Assembly: GCA_044356555.1 (NCBI GenBank)
Contig: JBIKWB010000004.1
Location: forward strand, 124,001 to 188,000
Length of the DNA: 64,000 nucleotides
Direction of reading: 5' to 3'
From: Tous-C4FEB sp044356555
Lineage (GTDB): Bacteria > Verrucomicrobiota > Verrucomicrobiia > Opitutales > Opitutaceae
How positions within the stretch are numbered: position 1 is the first letter of the stretch; each line of letters begins with the position of its first letter. Of the stretch, positions 9,146 to 18,192 are shown piece after piece. The position numbers were made by a program, and so were the translations under genes. The notes under the pieces were generated by a model that did not search any database, had not been told where the DNA came from, and was given only the letters and a program-made list of their open reading frames with translations.

Positions 9146-9472
9146 CGTCGCGTCTCCAGTCAGCCCTTGATCGCATCGAGGACGATGCCGGGGTGAGCAG
9201 TTCCGGGAGGAGGTGTGGCTCGGGTTTGCCGGGGAGCCAGAGGACGTTAAACGGAACGGCGCTGCGTTGATACTTCGCGAGTTCGGCGGTGATGACGGGG
9301 TCTTTGTTCGTCCAGTCGGCGCGGAGGGGGACGATCTTTTTGGCGGCGAATTCGCGCAGGACGGTATCGGAGGCGAAGACGATTTTCTTGTTGGTCTGGC
9401 AGGTCGCGCACCAACGGGCGGTGAAGTCGACGTAGATCATGCGGCCTTCGGCGCGGAGTTTCTCCACGGCGG
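9146..9472. repeat. 327-bp direct repeat, copy 1 (dsbD 3' end)
   Basis: Copy 1 of a direct repeat whose second copy is 26884-27211. Both copies are in the same orientation and about 17.7 kb apart. Similarity begins at CGTCGCG in both. In copy 2 that is the first base outside the transposon inverted repeat; in copy 1 it is preceded by unrelated G-rich sequence. No integrase gene is nearby. Homologous recombination between the copies would delete the sigma factor, fic and the whole Tn7-like element. Confidence 0.8.
9160..9472 (-). pseudogene. dsbD: dsbD 3'-end fragment (frameshifted duplicate)
   Basis: This segment matches the last ~105 codons of the intact dsbD at 26898-29066, including the thioredoxin motif WCATC and the strand IVPLRADWTNKDP. 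It lacks all upstream sequence and stops matching abruptly at 9472. A single-base deletion near 9190 (GCCGGG-GTGAG against GCCGGGCGTGAG) shifts the frame, so the natural C terminus is lost. The matching region continues past the stop to 9146. By eye there are about 30 differences over 327 positions, so the copy is old rather than recent. Its far boundary coincides with the point where the Tn7-like element is inserted beside the intact gene (see findings). Confidence 0.85.
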
Positions 9473-9549
9473 TCGCATGATCATGGGCGAAAACTTAAAG
9501 GTTTGTTGGCGGATTTCGCGAGCGGCGGCTGTTATGGAGTAAACCTGTC

Positions 9550-10950
9550 ATGACCGACGCCCAACTTCTCTCCCGATTTGCCAACCACGGTGATCAAAGT
9601 GCTTTTGCGGAATTGGTGCGGCGCAATGTCGATCTCGTGTATAGCGCCGCCGTGCGTCGCGTGGACGGAGACCAACACCGGGCCGAGGACGTCGCCCAGC
9701 AGGTGTTTATCGATGTCGCAAGAAAGGCGCGGGTGCTGGCAGAGCATCCGTGTCTTGCGGGTTGGTTATATGCGAGCGTGCGCTTCACGGCAGTGAACGC
9801 CCTGCGTGGCGAACAACGCCGCTTAGTCCGTGAGCAAGAGGCCGAAGTCATGAAAATCTCCGATAACCCACCTGAACCGCACTGGGAGCAGATTCGTCCG
9901 GTCATCGACGAGGCGTTGGAGGAGCTCGATGACGAAGCCCGGCAATCGGTGCTCATGAGGTTTTTTGGCCAGCAACCGTTCGCCATGATTGGCCTGCAAC
10001 TGGGGTTGAGCGAAAATGCCGCGCAAAAGCGCGTGGATCGTGCGCTCGCCCAACTCAACGCGGTGCTGACACGGCGCGGACTGGGTTCGACGGCAGCGGT
10101 GTTGAGCACCGCGCTAGGTCATGCCGGCGTGACGGCACCGGTGGGTTTGGTGACGACGATTGGATCCGGAGTAACCGCTACCGCTGTCGGAGGCGTGGTG
10201 TTTTTCATGAGCACAACCACCTTTAAAATTGGCTCGGTCGCGGCGGTCTTAGTGCTGGGTAGTGTGGTGGGGCTAGTTTCTCAGCAAAAAGAAGTGGCGG
10301 ATGGAAGTGGATCGAGGCGCGGGTTCCCTAAGCAAGTTGCCTTGGCAAAGAAAAAGGAATTGCCCGCCGAGCAGGGGCGCTTGGGGCCTGAGACAGAGGT
10401 GGATGGACTCGCAGCTGTTAAAACCATCATCTCGACGAAAGAGATCAGTCCTTTTGTGAAAGCTCTGATCGAGACACTCCCTTCGAAGCTAACAAACGCG
10501 GAAGCGCATGTTTGGGACGCACATTTCCAGGATTTGCAGAGAGAGCGGGAGACTCTGGAGCTTTCATTGGCCCAATCAGAAGAGGTCGAACCCGGGTCGG
10601 TGCTCATCACAATCCCTGAATATCACAAAAGAGGGCTACCGCTTCTTCTCCAGTTTGCCGATCGCTTGGCGACGGAGATTGGGGGCAGCAGGGGAAAGCA
10701 AATCGCCCGGGAATCTGAGATGGAGGTAAGAAAAGAGAACAGGGATTTTGGCATCAAGGAGCAGCAGATATTGATCGAATATGATGGCTCGGTCTTTCGC
10801 GTAGTTCATGGCAGTGGGTTCGCGAAGAAGATCAACGGTGCGCTCAGCATCTCTACCATCACTACCATGGGTTCCATGCGCCCCCAAGACGTGGTCGGCT
10901 CGCCCTACGCGTATTTAGAGCCTTTCTTTCCCGCTAAGAATTCAAGATGA
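9550..10950 (+). CDS. ECF-type RNA polymerase sigma factor with C-terminal membrane-anchored extension
   Basis: The product has 466 residues. The first ~175 are an extracytoplasmic-function sigma factor: region 2 (DLVYSAAVRRVDGDQHRAEDVAQQVFIDVARKA in shortened form VYSAA...AEDVAQQVF) and region 4 (RFFGQQPFAMIGLQLGLSENAAQKRVDRAL), the recognition helix for -35 elements. Two hydrophobic stretches at about residues 198-222 and 226-247 follow, then a polar tail of ~215 residues with no recognised domain. A sigma factor tied to the membrane suggests intramolecular control, with the tail acting as sensor or anti-sigma part; this is inference. The start is supported by GGAG about 12 bp upstream. It lies between the dsbD fragment and fic. 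Confidence 0.88.
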   Translation: MTDAQLLSRFANHGDQSAFAELVRRNVDLVYSAAVRRVDGDQHRAEDVAQQVFIDVARKARVLAEHPCLAGWLYASVRFTAVNALRGEQRRLVREQEAEVMKISDNPPEPHWEQIRPVIDEALEELDDEARQSVLMRFFGQQPFAMIGLQLGLSENAAQKRVDRALAQLNAVLTRRGLGSTAAVLSTALGHAGVTAPVGLVTTIGSGVTATAVGGVVFFMSTTTFKIGSVAAVLVLGSVVGLVSQQKEVADGSGSRRGFPKQVALAKKKELPAEQGRLGPETEVDGLAAVKTIISTKEISPFVKALIETLPSKLTNAEAHVWDAHFQDLQRERETLELSLAQSEEVEPGSVLITIPEYHKRGLPLLLQFADRLATEIGGSRGKQIARESEMEVRKENRDFGIKEQQILIEYDGSVFRVVHGSGFAKKINGALSISTITTMGSMRPQDVVGSPYAYLEPFFPAKNSR

Positions 10951-10972
10951 AGTAAGTGGGTTTATTCTACCC

Positions 10973-11099
10973 GGCCATTAAGCCGGCCAAAAATCGGCTA
11001 ATAAGTCCGGTGCTGCTGACTTAGTTTCGTTATAGACTGCTAATTTTTATTGATTTATATCTTTTTTGATCGGCCATTGGATCGGCCGTTAATGCGGCC
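10973..11099. repeat. GGCC-bounded 16-bp repeats upstream of the Fic gene
   Basis: Three 16-bp units begin and end in GGCC: GGCCATTAAGCCGGCC (10973-10988), GGCCATTGGATCGGCC (11072-11087) and GGCCGTTAATGCGGCC (11084-11099). The last two share a GGCC. They sit in an otherwise AT-rich 156-bp gap before fic. The first could form a small CCGGC/GCCGG stem after the sigma-factor gene. They might be operator sites or a terminator; no proof from sequence. Confidence 0.5.
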
Positions 11100-11106
11100 A
11101 ACTACT

Positions 11107-12315
11107 ATGCCTGAAGAGACTCTTTTCTACACCAACGAAGCTGCGATGGAGCCGCTTATGCCGACCGATCCCTCGGGGGAATTGCGGGAGTCTGCCGCTC
11201 GTTTGTTGGTCGCGTCCGCCAAGCTGGCCGGGGCTCTGCATCCCCTCACGCGGAAGCGGGTGGCGGAACTGGTGCGGCACATGAACAGCTACTATTCGAA
11301 CCTGATCGAGGGGCATCACACCCATCCGGTCGAGATCGAGCGCGCGCTCAAAAAGGACTATTCCAGCGAGCCGGCCAAACGCGCGCTGCAGTTGGAGAGT
11401 GCCGCGCACATCGAGGTCGAGACCCTCATGCTGGGCCGGCTTTCGCAGGTGGAGGAACCGGTCTGCGCGGATAACTTCATTCAAATGCTACACCGCGAAT
11501 TCTACCTGCGGATGCCGGAGGAATTTCGGGTCGTCGAGTCGTCGGGCAAACCCATCGTGCCGGGCGAATATCGGCAGGGTCAGGTAGCGGTGGGAGAACA
11601 TGTCGCACCGGCGTTCACGGCGCTACCCCGTTTCATGGAGCGTTTTGCAGCCGCGTATGATCCCGGCAAACTTGATCCGCTTGAGCGCATCATCGCGGCG
11701 GCGGCCTCCCACCACCGGTTCGCGTGGATTCATCCGTTTCAAGACGGGAATGGGCGCGTCGTCCGCCTCTTCACACACGCTTATCTCGCGAAAGCGGGCA
11801 TCGAAACAGGCGGCCTTTGGGGGATTTCTCGGGGCTTGGCGCGTCGCGTCGGCGACTACCGTGCGCTGCTGGCGCGGGCCGACTTTTCCCGGCAGGGCGA
11901 CAGGGACGGCCGGGGCAATCTCTCGAACCGCGAGTTGGTCGGGTTCTGCCGTTTCTTCCTCGGCACGGCTCTGGATCAGGTGGAGTTCATGGGGGCGCTG
12001 CTTGATCTGGACGCGATGCAGGATCGCATCCTGCGCTACGCCGCCCACCGGACCGCAATGAACGATGCCCCGGCGGGCCTTGGTCTGCTCCTGCGCGAGA
12101 CGTTTATGCGTGGTGCGGTGCCGCGCGGCGAAGCGCCGCGACTTTTGAACATGCCGGAGAGAACGGCGCGGCGTTACGTCGCCGATTTCATCAAGCAGGG
12201 GTTGATCATCTCGGAGTCGTCGCTGGCGCCTCTTGCGATCAACTTCCCCAGCGCATCGGTTGGTTACCTCTTTCCTCGACTCTACCCTGAGGGCGTCGAG
12301 CTGAGCGCTCCGTGA
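11107..12315 (+). CDS. Fic-family protein (class II, with N-terminal inhibitory helix)
   Basis: The product has 402 residues from the ATG at 11107. Earlier in-frame codons (TTG 11050, ATG 11092) would translate the GGCC repeats and are not preferred. The Fic core motif HPFQDGNGR is complete at residues 209-217, with catalytic His209. The inhibitory motif [S/T]xxxE(G/N) is present at the N terminus as SNLIEG (residues 64-69), where Glu68 would block ATP gamma-phosphate. This marks a class II, self-inhibited AMPylator. A winged-helix-like C terminus (LLNMPERTARRYVADFIKQGLI) may bind DNA. Such proteins modify a target hydroxyl with AMP from ATP. No antitoxin gene is adjacent. The gene ends 27 bp before the left end of the Tn7-like element. 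Confidence 0.88.
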   Translation: MPEETLFYTNEAAMEPLMPTDPSGELRESAARLLVASAKLAGALHPLTRKRVAELVRHMNSYYSNLIEGHHTHPVEIERALKKDYSSEPAKRALQLESAAHIEVETLMLGRLSQVEEPVCADNFIQMLHREFYLRMPEEFRVVESSGKPIVPGEYRQGQVAVGEHVAPAFTALPRFMERFAAAYDPGKLDPLERIIAAAASHHRFAWIHPFQDGNGRVVRLFTHAYLAKAGIETGGLWGISRGLARRVGDYRALLARADFSRQGDRDGRGNLSNRELVGFCRFFLGTALDQVEFMGALLDLDAMQDRILRYAAHRTAMNDAPAGLGLLLRETFMRGAVPRGEAPRLLNMPERTARRYVADFIKQGLIISESSLAPLAINFPSASVGYLFPRLYPEGVELSAP

Positions 12316-12342
12316 CCGATCTTCGGTGCGGCGCGGGGCGTC

Positions 12343-12369
12343 TGGTGAATTCCACCTAAGTTTTTAACT
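12343..12369. repeat. Left terminal inverted repeat of the Tn7-like element
   Basis: Twenty-seven bases here are the exact reverse complement of 26857-26883. Further TnsB-like sites inward are weaker: about 12372-12391 (AGTATTTAAACC core) and about 12428-12451 (AAAGTTTTTAATG core). Confidence 0.9.
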
Positions 12370-12975
12370 CCGTTTCGGGAGTATTTAAACCGAATTTTGC
12401 GGTCTGGTGGGCCCCTGCCGGGTGTGATTTCATTTCAGAAAGTTTTTAATGAATTGTCTGTAACTAGCCGTGACAGCGGCAAATTCCGAACCAAGTAAGA
12501 AACAGAGGCGTCGGTTACGGATGACTCCATCGCACCGAGTGCTGATCTGCACCGACCAAAGATTCGGACAGGCATTACGGCTGTCGGCGGCCTCGTTTAC
12601 GTTCGGGTTTTAGGATAGTAGTGGAAGGCACTCCACCGAAACCAGACACAGCAAAGCTCAGAAAGCCCCGAAAGAATACAAAATGAGCCCAATGAAGCGC
12701 TGGAGCTATCGAATTTTGCCCGAGTTCCACTTAGCCGGAGCAATGCAGAAGGTGACGTTCGATCCCGGCAGTCTTGGCCCGATTGCAACGTGTGGTTTTC
12801 CATACCCCGATTCGCGGGAATTGCAGCCGAGACACGAACCGGGCACTATTTTTGCAACTAGGTACAGTTGATCGACCCCAGCGATCAAAGGAACCCACAG
12901 GCCTCTGCCCCCAAATCCCCTCCGCGCCGACAAGCGCTGAGTTTGTTCAAATCCGATCGCACCCTTTTCCCGCCC
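12370..12975. other. Left-end subterminal region and leader of the cargo operon
   Basis: This ~600-bp stretch has no convincing gene. Its first ~80 bp contain the subterminal repeats of the transposon left end. The remainder, of mixed composition, must hold the promoter of the TonB receptor that starts at 12976. No clear -35/-10 pair or riboswitch was recognised. Confidence 0.5.
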
Positions 12976-15900
12976 ATGCCTACCCCTCGCCGCAACTTCC
13001 GCCTCTGCTCCGCGTGGGCGACCCTCATCCTGCCTTGCTTGGTGGCTGGCACACCGCTGGCGGCCGCCGAGGCTGCGCCCAACGTTAGTCCGGCTGTTGG
13101 TGTTGGCATGATCGAGGGTCGGGTCTTCAATCCCGGCACGGGTGAGTATCTGGAATTTGTTCGCATCACAGTTGCGGGCACCGCGATCGAGGCGTTTACG
13201 GATTCGTCGGGCGAGTTCCGCCTCACCAACGTGCAAGCCGGCGAGGTCAAGCTCACTGCGTTTCGCACCGGCGTGCCACCGTTATCAAAAACGCTTATAG
13301 TCGCCGCTGGCGGTGTCGCGCGGCAAAATTTTGAGCTCTCCTATCTTGGCGATCGCGCGCTCGCCAGCGATGGGCGGATCAAGCTGGAGGCCTTCACCGT
13401 AGCGACTTCGAAGGAGATGGATGGCGCCGCGATTGCGATCAACACGCAGCGCTTTGCCGCCAATTCGATGAACGTCGTCGCCGCGAACGAATTCGGGCCC
13501 GTGGCCGACGGCGGCGTCGGCGAGGTGCTGAAATCCGTCCCAGGCATCAACATCACCCGCGGCGGCTTCGGCGACGCCTACCAGGTTTCCCTCAACGGTG
13601 TGCCGCCCCGCAATGTGCCCATCACCGTCGGCGGCATCGCGTTTGCCGATGCCTCGTCAGGCGTGCAGCGCAACACCGGCCTCCAGCAATCCTCGATCAA
13701 CAATTTTTCCCGTATCGAGATTGCCTATACACCGACGCCCGAGATCAGCGGAGCCGCGCTCGCCGGCGCCGTGAATATGGTTCCGCTCAGCGCCTTCGAG
13801 CGCTCGAAGCCGGTGGTGAATTACAATGTCACGATGATGATGCGCGACAACGCGCGCGATTTTCACCGCAGCCCCGGCCCGCTGCGTGAGCCGGCCCGCA
13901 AGGTTCATCCGGGTTCCGATTTCTCCGCCATCGTGCCGATCAACGACCGTTTCGGCTTCACGGTTTCCGGCAGCGCCTCGGCCCTATACACCCACGGGGC
14001 CTTTATGCAAAATACGTGGGCCGGTGCCGCTCAGGCAACCAACGGCACCACACTGCCCGACACCACCGCTGACCGGCCCTACCTCACCGGCTATATTTAT
14101 CGGGACCGGCCGGTGCTCTCAAAGCGCATCACGTTCGGCGGCACGGTCGATTACCGTCTGAGCCGGTATGACCGGCTCTCGTTCTCTTTTCTCTACGGCT
14201 ACTCCGACGCCCAGGCGTTTCAGCGCACCGCCAATTTCACTATTACCGCCGTCGCGCCGGGCAACTTCACGCCCACCTCCACGCGCGGCACCGGCAACGT
14301 GCAACTGCAGAACCTTTCCAACAAGGTCGGCGGCCGAATGGTCACGCCCTCGCTCGCCTACCGGCACGACGGCCCGGTGTGGAAACTGGAAGCGACCGCC
14401 GGCGTTTCGCGCTCGGGCCGCTACAATCAGAACACCGACATCGGCAATTTTAGCCAGGCCAACGCCCAGCGGACGGGCGTCACGATCGCCTTCGACGACA
14501 TTTTTTACCTGCGCCCCCGCGGCGTCACGGTCACCGACACCGCCACCGGCGCCCCAGTCGACTACACCAACCTCGCGAACTACACCCTAACCACCGCCAA
14601 CAACGTCGACCTACGCATTGTCTCGCTCAAGCGCACGGCGTTCGTGAACGCCCGGCGGGAATTTTTCCAAACGTTCCCGATTGCGGTGAAGGTAGGTCTC
14701 GACGTGCGCGAGGAGATTCTCGACAACCGTTCCCCGAGCCCGACTTACACCTTTGTGGGCGCCAACGGCACGCCCAATAATGCCGACGACAACGCCGCCG
14801 TCGCGCGCGACGACAGCTTCTCGCAGCGTATCCCGCCGTTCGGCTTTCCCCGCACCGACTGGGTGAGCAACCAGCGGCTCTTCTCGCTCTACCGCTCAAA
14901 CCCCGCGTATTTCACGACGAACGCCGCGACCAACTACACCGGCGCCGTGGCCAATTCCAAATGGGCCAGCGAGGTCGTCTCCTCCGCCTACGTGCGCGGC
15001 GACATGCAGTTTTTTCAAAACCGCCTTAAACTCGTCGGCGGCCTCCGCGTGGAGCAGACGAACGGCGAAGGCCACGGCCCGCTCACCGACTCGACGCGTA
15101 ACTTCCAGCGCGACGCTGCCGGCCGTTTTATTCTTGGCGCCAACGGCCGCCCCCTGCCGATTGAGACCAATGCCCTCGCTGCGGCCCAGCGCACTAGCAT
15201 CGACCGCGGTCTGCGCATCGATAAGGAATACCTGCGGCTCTTCCCCAGCCTAAACGCTACCTACAATCTGCGCGAAAACCTGATCCTGCGCGGCGGTTAC
15301 TTCCAATCGATCGGCCGGCCCAATTTCGACCAGCTTGCCGGCGGCATCACGCTGCCCGACCTCAGCCTGCCGAACGCCGCCAACAACCGGATCGCCGTCA
15401 ACAATCCCCGCGTAAAGGCGTGGTCCGCGCAAACGTTCAAAGCCTCCCTTGAATACTACTTTCAGCAGGTCGGCCTGATCTCGGTCAGCGGCTACTCCCG
15501 GCGCATCGAGGATTTTTTCGGCAGCACGGTTTTCCGCCCGACGAACGATTTTCTCGAGTTCTACGGTCTCGATCCCGCGCTCTACGCCGGCTATGACGCC
15601 GCGACGCAGTTCAATCTGGCAACGCCCGTGCGCATGAGCGGCGTCGACGTGAATTACAAGCAGGCGCTGACGTTCCTGCCGAATTGGGCGCGCGGCGTGC
15701 AGGTCTTCGCCAACGCCAGTGCCCAACGCATGACTGGCGACGAAGCCGGCAACTTTGCCGGCTACATCCCGCGCACTTACAACTGGGGCGTGAGTCTCAA
15801 CCGCCCGCGCTATAACCTCCGCATGAACTGGAACTACTCCGGCCGCGCCCGCGCGGGCATCGTCGCCGCCGGCCGGAGCATTGATCCCAGCACCTACACG

Positions 15901-16104
15901 TGGAACTCGAAACGCATGATCGTCGATCTCAGCGCCGAGTATCGCTTCCACCAGCGGATCTCGGCCTTCATGAATCTCTCGAACATCACCGACGCGCCGA
16001 TCGACATGGAGATCGCCGGACCGCGCACGCCCGACCACGCGCAGTTCCGCACCCGCTCGGAATACGGCGCGCAGTGGACGTTCGGCGTCCGCGGCACATT
16101 TTGA
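12976..16104 (+). CDS. TonB-dependent receptor (transposon cargo)
   Basis: The product has 1042 residues from the ATG at 12976, chosen because a typical signal peptide follows (MPTPRRNFRLCSAW then a hydrophobic stretch to PLAAAEA). An upstream in-frame start at 12868 gives no signal. A carboxypeptidase-regulatory-like domain comes first (IEGRVFNPGTGEYLEFVRITV, then DSSGEFRLTNVQAGEV). The plug follows (GEVLKSVPGINITRGGFGDAYQVSLNG) and a large barrel ending WTFGVRGTF. It imports a large ligand across the outer membrane, plausibly the sulfated glycan fragment handled by the cargo sulfatase. It is first in a same-strand cargo set, with the sensor kinase only 16 bp downstream. This coupling suggests that import and sensing serve the same substrate. 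Confidence 0.92.
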   Translation: MPTPRRNFRLCSAWATLILPCLVAGTPLAAAEAAPNVSPAVGVGMIEGRVFNPGTGEYLEFVRITVAGTAIEAFTDSSGEFRLTNVQAGEVKLTAFRTGVPPLSKTLIVAAGGVARQNFELSYLGDRALASDGRIKLEAFTVATSKEMDGAAIAINTQRFAANSMNVVAANEFGPVADGGVGEVLKSVPGINITRGGFGDAYQVSLNGVPPRNVPITVGGIAFADASSGVQRNTGLQQSSINNFSRIEIAYTPTPEISGAALAGAVNMVPLSAFERSKPVVNYNVTMMMRDNARDFHRSPGPLREPARKVHPGSDFSAIVPINDRFGFTVSGSASALYTHGAFMQNTWAGAAQATNGTTLPDTTADRPYLTGYIYRDRPVLSKRITFGGTVDYRLSRYDRLSFSFLYGYSDAQAFQRTANFTITAVAPGNFTPTSTRGTGNVQLQNLSNKVGGRMVTPSLAYRHDGPVWKLEATAGVSRSGRYNQNTDIGNFSQANAQRTGVTIAFDDIFYLRPRGVTVTDTATGAPVDYTNLANYTLTTANNVDLRIVSLKRTAFVNARREFFQTFPIAVKVGLDVREEILDNRSPSPTYTFVGANGTPNNADDNAAVARDDSFSQRIPPFGFPRTDWVSNQRLFSLYRSNPAYFTTNAATNYTGAVANSKWASEVVSSAYVRGDMQFFQNRLKLVGGLRVEQTNGEGHGPLTDSTRNFQRDAAGRFILGANGRPLPIETNALAAAQRTSIDRGLRIDKEYLRLFPSLNATYNLRENLILRGGYFQSIGRPNFDQLAGGITLPDLSLPNAANNRIAVNNPRVKAWSAQTFKASLEYYFQQVGLISVSGYSRRIEDFFGSTVFRPTNDFLEFYGLDPALYAGYDAATQFNLATPVRMSGVDVNYKQALTFLPNWARGVQVFANASAQRMTGDEAGNFAGYIPRTYNWGVSLNRPRYNLRMNWNYSGRARAGIVAAGRSIDPSTYTWNSKRMIVDLSAEYRFHQRISAFMNLSNITDAPIDMEIAGPRTPDHAQFRTRSEYGAQWTFGVRGTF

Positions 16105-16120
16105 GTTCGCCGGCGCGCCG

Positions 16121-18187
16121 ATGCGCGCCGAAGTTGCGACGATGCCACCTCGGGTCCGCGTCGAAGCCGTCGTCGGGGCGCCGCGATTGCGGCGCCGGTG
16201 GGCCTCTGCCCGGCGGCCGGTGCCCGCGCTCGTCGCACTGCTCGCCCTCGCGTCCGCCGCGGCCGAGGAGCGCCCGTGGCACGATCCCCTGCTGCGGGCG
16301 GTGAGCGCCGACTACCGTGGCGCCCTTGTCCAGCGGGAGCGCTTGCGCGCGGAGATCACTGCACTGCCGGAGACGCCGCGCAACCAGCAGAGCGGCCGCA
16401 TGGGCTTCCAAGCCTATCGCACCGGCCGTGCGCCGATCAATTTTCCGGTTTGGATCGAAGTGGAGCTGCCCGAAGAAGCGGAGCTGGACGCGGTCGTGCT
16501 CGTGCCGGTCGATGCGCCTCATCGCGATTTCCCCGGTCCCGGCTACGGTTTTCCGCTGCGTTTTCGTGTCGACGTGCTCGGAGTGAAAACCGAGTCCACC
16601 CTCGTAAATTACGCGGCGCAGGCGCTGCCGAATCCCGGCGGTCTACCGGTCTGGATCGCTGCCAAAGGGGCACGCGGGCGGCGGGTGCGTGTAACCATGA
16701 CTGAGCCGTGGACCGCTGACGGCCAGTTCTTCGTTTTCGCCCTCGGCGAAATCATGGCGATGCGCGGCAACCGCAACCTTGCCGCCGGCGCCCGCGTGAC
16801 GGCGAGCGAGCAGTTCGAGAGTCTCGCCATTTGGGGGAAGGCGAACCTCACCGACGGCCAGAGTCTCCTCGGCGCACCGCTCGGCGCGGCGCGCAGCCCC
16901 AGCCGCGGCTACCACTCGGCGATCGTCGAATCTGCCGACGCGATAAAATGGGTGCAGGTGGACCTCGGTGAGCCGACGGCGATCAACGAGGTGCGGCTCA
17001 TCGGCGCTTCAGGGCGGATTTTTCCAGGCCGGCCCGGATTTGGATTTCCGGTGCGCTTCAAAGTCGAGGCGGCGGACGAAGCGGATTTTTCCCGGCCGGC
17101 GATGCTCGCTAACTTCACGGGCACCGATTTTCCCAATCCCGCGAGCAATCCGGTGGTGGTGCCGGCTCTCGGAGTGCGGGCGCGCTATGTGCGCGTCACG
17201 GCCACGAAGCTCTGGGAACGCGCGGAGAACTTCACCTTCGCGCTGGCCGAGCTGCAGGTCTACGCGGGCGACCGCAACGTCGCGCTCGACCGGCCGGTGT
17301 CGTTTCTGGACACGTATGAATCCGGGGCCAACCGCACTTGGCTTCCGCAATTTCTCACCGATGATTTCGCCAGTGAGCAGCGGCTCGTCGAGTGGCCGGA
17401 GTGGTTGCGCGGACTCTCGCGCCGCCGCGAGGCGCTCGCCGAACTGACGAGGGCGGAGCAGGAAATCTTCCGTATCCGCGAGACGGCCGGCGAACGTCTG
17501 GCCGATGCGCTGTGGCTGACGGGCGCCGTCGTCCTCGCCGGTGTGCTCGCGCTGCTGTCGCGCGTGCGCCGCGCCCGCGAACGTGCGCTTGAGCGTCTCC
17601 GCCAGCGCATCGCCTCCGATTTACACGATGAGATCGGCAGCAACCTCGGCAGCATCGCGCTCCTCAGCGAACTGGGCCTCGACCGCGCCGGCGGCCCCGC
17701 GCCCGGCGACCTGGAGGAGATTCGCCGCGTGGCGCGGCAAACGGCCGACTCGATGCGCGACATCGTGGAACTGATCCAGCGCCCCGCCGCTACGGGCGAT
17801 GATTTCGTCGCCAAGCTGCGCGAGATCGCCGCACGCATGTTGGCGGGACTCGACTGGACCTTCGAGGTCGGCGTCGCACTTGAATTGCCGTCCCTCACGG
17901 CCCAGCGGCATCTGCTGTTAGTGTTCAAGGAGGCACTGCACAACATCCGCAAGCACGCCGCCGCCCGGCGCGTGACGATCGATTTCTTGCGCGACGGTGC
18001 CCAGCTGCGCCTGCGAATCGTCGACGACGGCACGGGCTTCGAGCCGCGCGCCGTCGTGGAAGGCCACGGCCTTGCGAATCTCCGGCACCGCGCCGCCGCA
18101 CTCAGCGGCGAGCTGTCCCTGAAGAGCGCACCCGGCCGTGGCACCACGCTAACGCTTTTGCTCGATCCATCCGCGTTACGCGCCTGA
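16121..18187 (+). CDS. Sensor histidine kinase (HisKA_3 type) with tandem discoidin-like sensor domains
   Basis: The product has 688 residues. A signal anchor lies near residues 30-48. Two homologous beta-sandwich repeats follow at about 95-225 and 260-400, both with FP.RF.V and a YVRVT/RVRVT...FAL.E strand pattern. This is the pattern of the discoidin/F5-8C-like insert in the PSD1 protein at 45822-48857 (shared GYHSA...KWVQVDLGE and GFPVRFKVEA). A membrane segment lies at about 462-484. The cytoplasmic part has the H-box LHDEIGSNLG with phospho-acceptor His502, the N-box KEALHNIRKHA, and the ATP lid DDGTGFEP and GHGLANLRHRA. It should phosphorylate the regulator encoded 5 bp downstream when a carbohydrate binds outside. 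An alternative start is the ATG at 16142. Confidence 0.9.
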   Translation: MRAEVATMPPRVRVEAVVGAPRLRRRWASARRPVPALVALLALASAAAEERPWHDPLLRAVSADYRGALVQRERLRAEITALPETPRNQQSGRMGFQAYRTGRAPINFPVWIEVELPEEAELDAVVLVPVDAPHRDFPGPGYGFPLRFRVDVLGVKTESTLVNYAAQALPNPGGLPVWIAAKGARGRRVRVTMTEPWTADGQFFVFALGEIMAMRGNRNLAAGARVTASEQFESLAIWGKANLTDGQSLLGAPLGAARSPSRGYHSAIVESADAIKWVQVDLGEPTAINEVRLIGASGRIFPGRPGFGFPVRFKVEAADEADFSRPAMLANFTGTDFPNPASNPVVVPALGVRARYVRVTATKLWERAENFTFALAELQVYAGDRNVALDRPVSFLDTYESGANRTWLPQFLTDDFASEQRLVEWPEWLRGLSRRREALAELTRAEQEIFRIRETAGERLADALWLTGAVVLAGVLALLSRVRRARERALERLRQRIASDLHDEIGSNLGSIALLSELGLDRAGGPAPGDLEEIRRVARQTADSMRDIVELIQRPAATGDDFVAKLREIAARMLAGLDWTFEVGVALELPSLTAQRHLLLVFKEALHNIRKHAAARRVTIDFLRDGAQLRLRIVDDGTGFEPRAVVEGHGLANLRHRAAALSGELSLKSAPGRGTTLTLLLDPSALRA

Positions 18188-18192
18188 TCCGC

